Of a DNA stretch of 64,000 nt, positions 63,891-64,000 are shown piece after piece. The stretch is from assembly GCF_017792025.1 (NCBI RefSeq), contig NZ_CP046956.1, positions 62,001 through 126,000 of the forward strand, given 5' to 3'. Each line of letters opens with the position of its first letter. Position 1 is the stretch's first letter. This stretch comes from Sediminibacillus dalangtanensis. GTDB taxonomy: Bacteria; Bacillota; Bacilli; Bacillales; Amphibacillaceae. The notes under the pieces are model-generated. The model was given only the letters and a program-made list of their open reading frames with translations. It did not search any database and was not told the DNA's origin. Both the position numbers and the translations under genes were made by a program.

Positions 63891-64000
63891 TTAGGAACGC
63901 TGGTAGATACAATTGCCCCGAAAAAAGGTCGCTGCCACTTGCAGATGCTTTAATTCGGCTGGTTGTATTTCAGTGGGATGATCAGATAGCAGAATAAAAT
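63891..64000 (-). CDS. Amidohydrolase (YtcJ-like), C-terminal end, partial
   Basis: The last 35 codons of a minus-strand gene whose remainder lies right of the window. The readable end (DHPTEIQPAELKHLQVAATF, then FRGNCIYQRS) resembles the closing strands of metal-dependent amidohydrolases of the YtcJ type, where P-x-E-I/L-K-x-x-x-V-x-A-T and a G-x-x-V-Y end are usual. The stop lies 4 nt from the shared terminator. The family call rests on a short stretch. Confidence 0.55.
   Translation of the reverse strand, partial: FILLSDHPTEIQPAELKHLQVAATFFRGNCIYQRS

Overview
The window looks like a chromosomal segment of an endospore-forming, probably halotolerant or moderately halophilic member of the Bacillaceae, in the Virgibacillus/Oceanobacillus/Halobacillus/Sediminibacillus neighbourhood. 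The evidence is the Bacillus-type 23S-5S-tRNA arrangement, the conserved gene order rocF - sigW - rsiW - cdaA - cdaR - glmM - glmS with an intact glmS ribozyme, a Spo0E-type sporulation phosphatase, strong GGAGG ribosome sites with many TTG/GTG starts, and very acidic secreted proteins. I could not place it to species.

Layout. 1-3.6 kb: 23S and 5S rRNA with tRNA-Asn and tRNA-Thr. 4.0-8.4 kb: a large secreted bacillopeptidase F-like serine protease. 8.6-9.8 kb: nine tRNA genes with a tandem duplication behind tRNA-Lys. 10.1-18.7 kb: arginase, the SigW/RsiW envelope-stress pair with its autoregulatory promoter, and the c-di-AMP/amino-sugar operon (cdaA-cdaR-glmM), then ribozyme-controlled glmS. 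These genes link envelope stress, c-di-AMP signalling and supply of glucosamine-6-P for peptidoglycan.

18.7-22 kb is the least ordinary part. Two directly repeated elements of about 270 bp (A 18697-18966, B 21017-21290) bracket an AT-rich 2-kb segment carrying a frameshifted nucleotidyltransferase and an S66 (MccF/LD-carboxypeptidase-like) peptidase. A truncated VOC-family remnant follows. Each element has inverted-repeat ends, a conserved GTACC-GTT-GGTAC hairpin with a U-tract, and a short ORF with a ribosome site. 22-27 kb: a TetR regulator with two palindromic operators, an ABC exporter and an NhaC-type antiporter.

27-64 kb is a mosaic of small transcription units. It holds a CgeB-like glycosyltransferase, an AraC regulator with a P1 peptidase, a cold-shock protein, and a GntR/DUF1648 pair under a 21-bp-arm palindrome. 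It also holds a FUSC exporter, a cysteine-less Rrf2 regulator overlapping a YhgE/Pip membrane protein, and CzrA with a CDF zinc exporter. Further on are a secreted OB-fold protein, PepT, a sulfurtransferase, an ArsR/MFS operon and a pectate-lyase-fold protein without a signal peptide. The last part has MnmH, a flavin amine oxidase, a DJ-1-like protein, a Fur-box-controlled ferredoxin-NADP reductase, a CwlK-like peptidase, a frameshifted SDR, a 22-residue membrane peptide, IlvD, and the C-terminal end of an amidohydrolase at the right edge. Most units end in clear intrinsic terminators, and one terminator-like nested hairpin recurs three times.

I found no prophage, CRISPR array or complete insertion sequence. 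The best candidates for something undescribed are elements A/B with their bracketed cargo, the tRNA-Lys 3'-end tandem repeat, and the structured leader between the glmS ribozyme and glmS.
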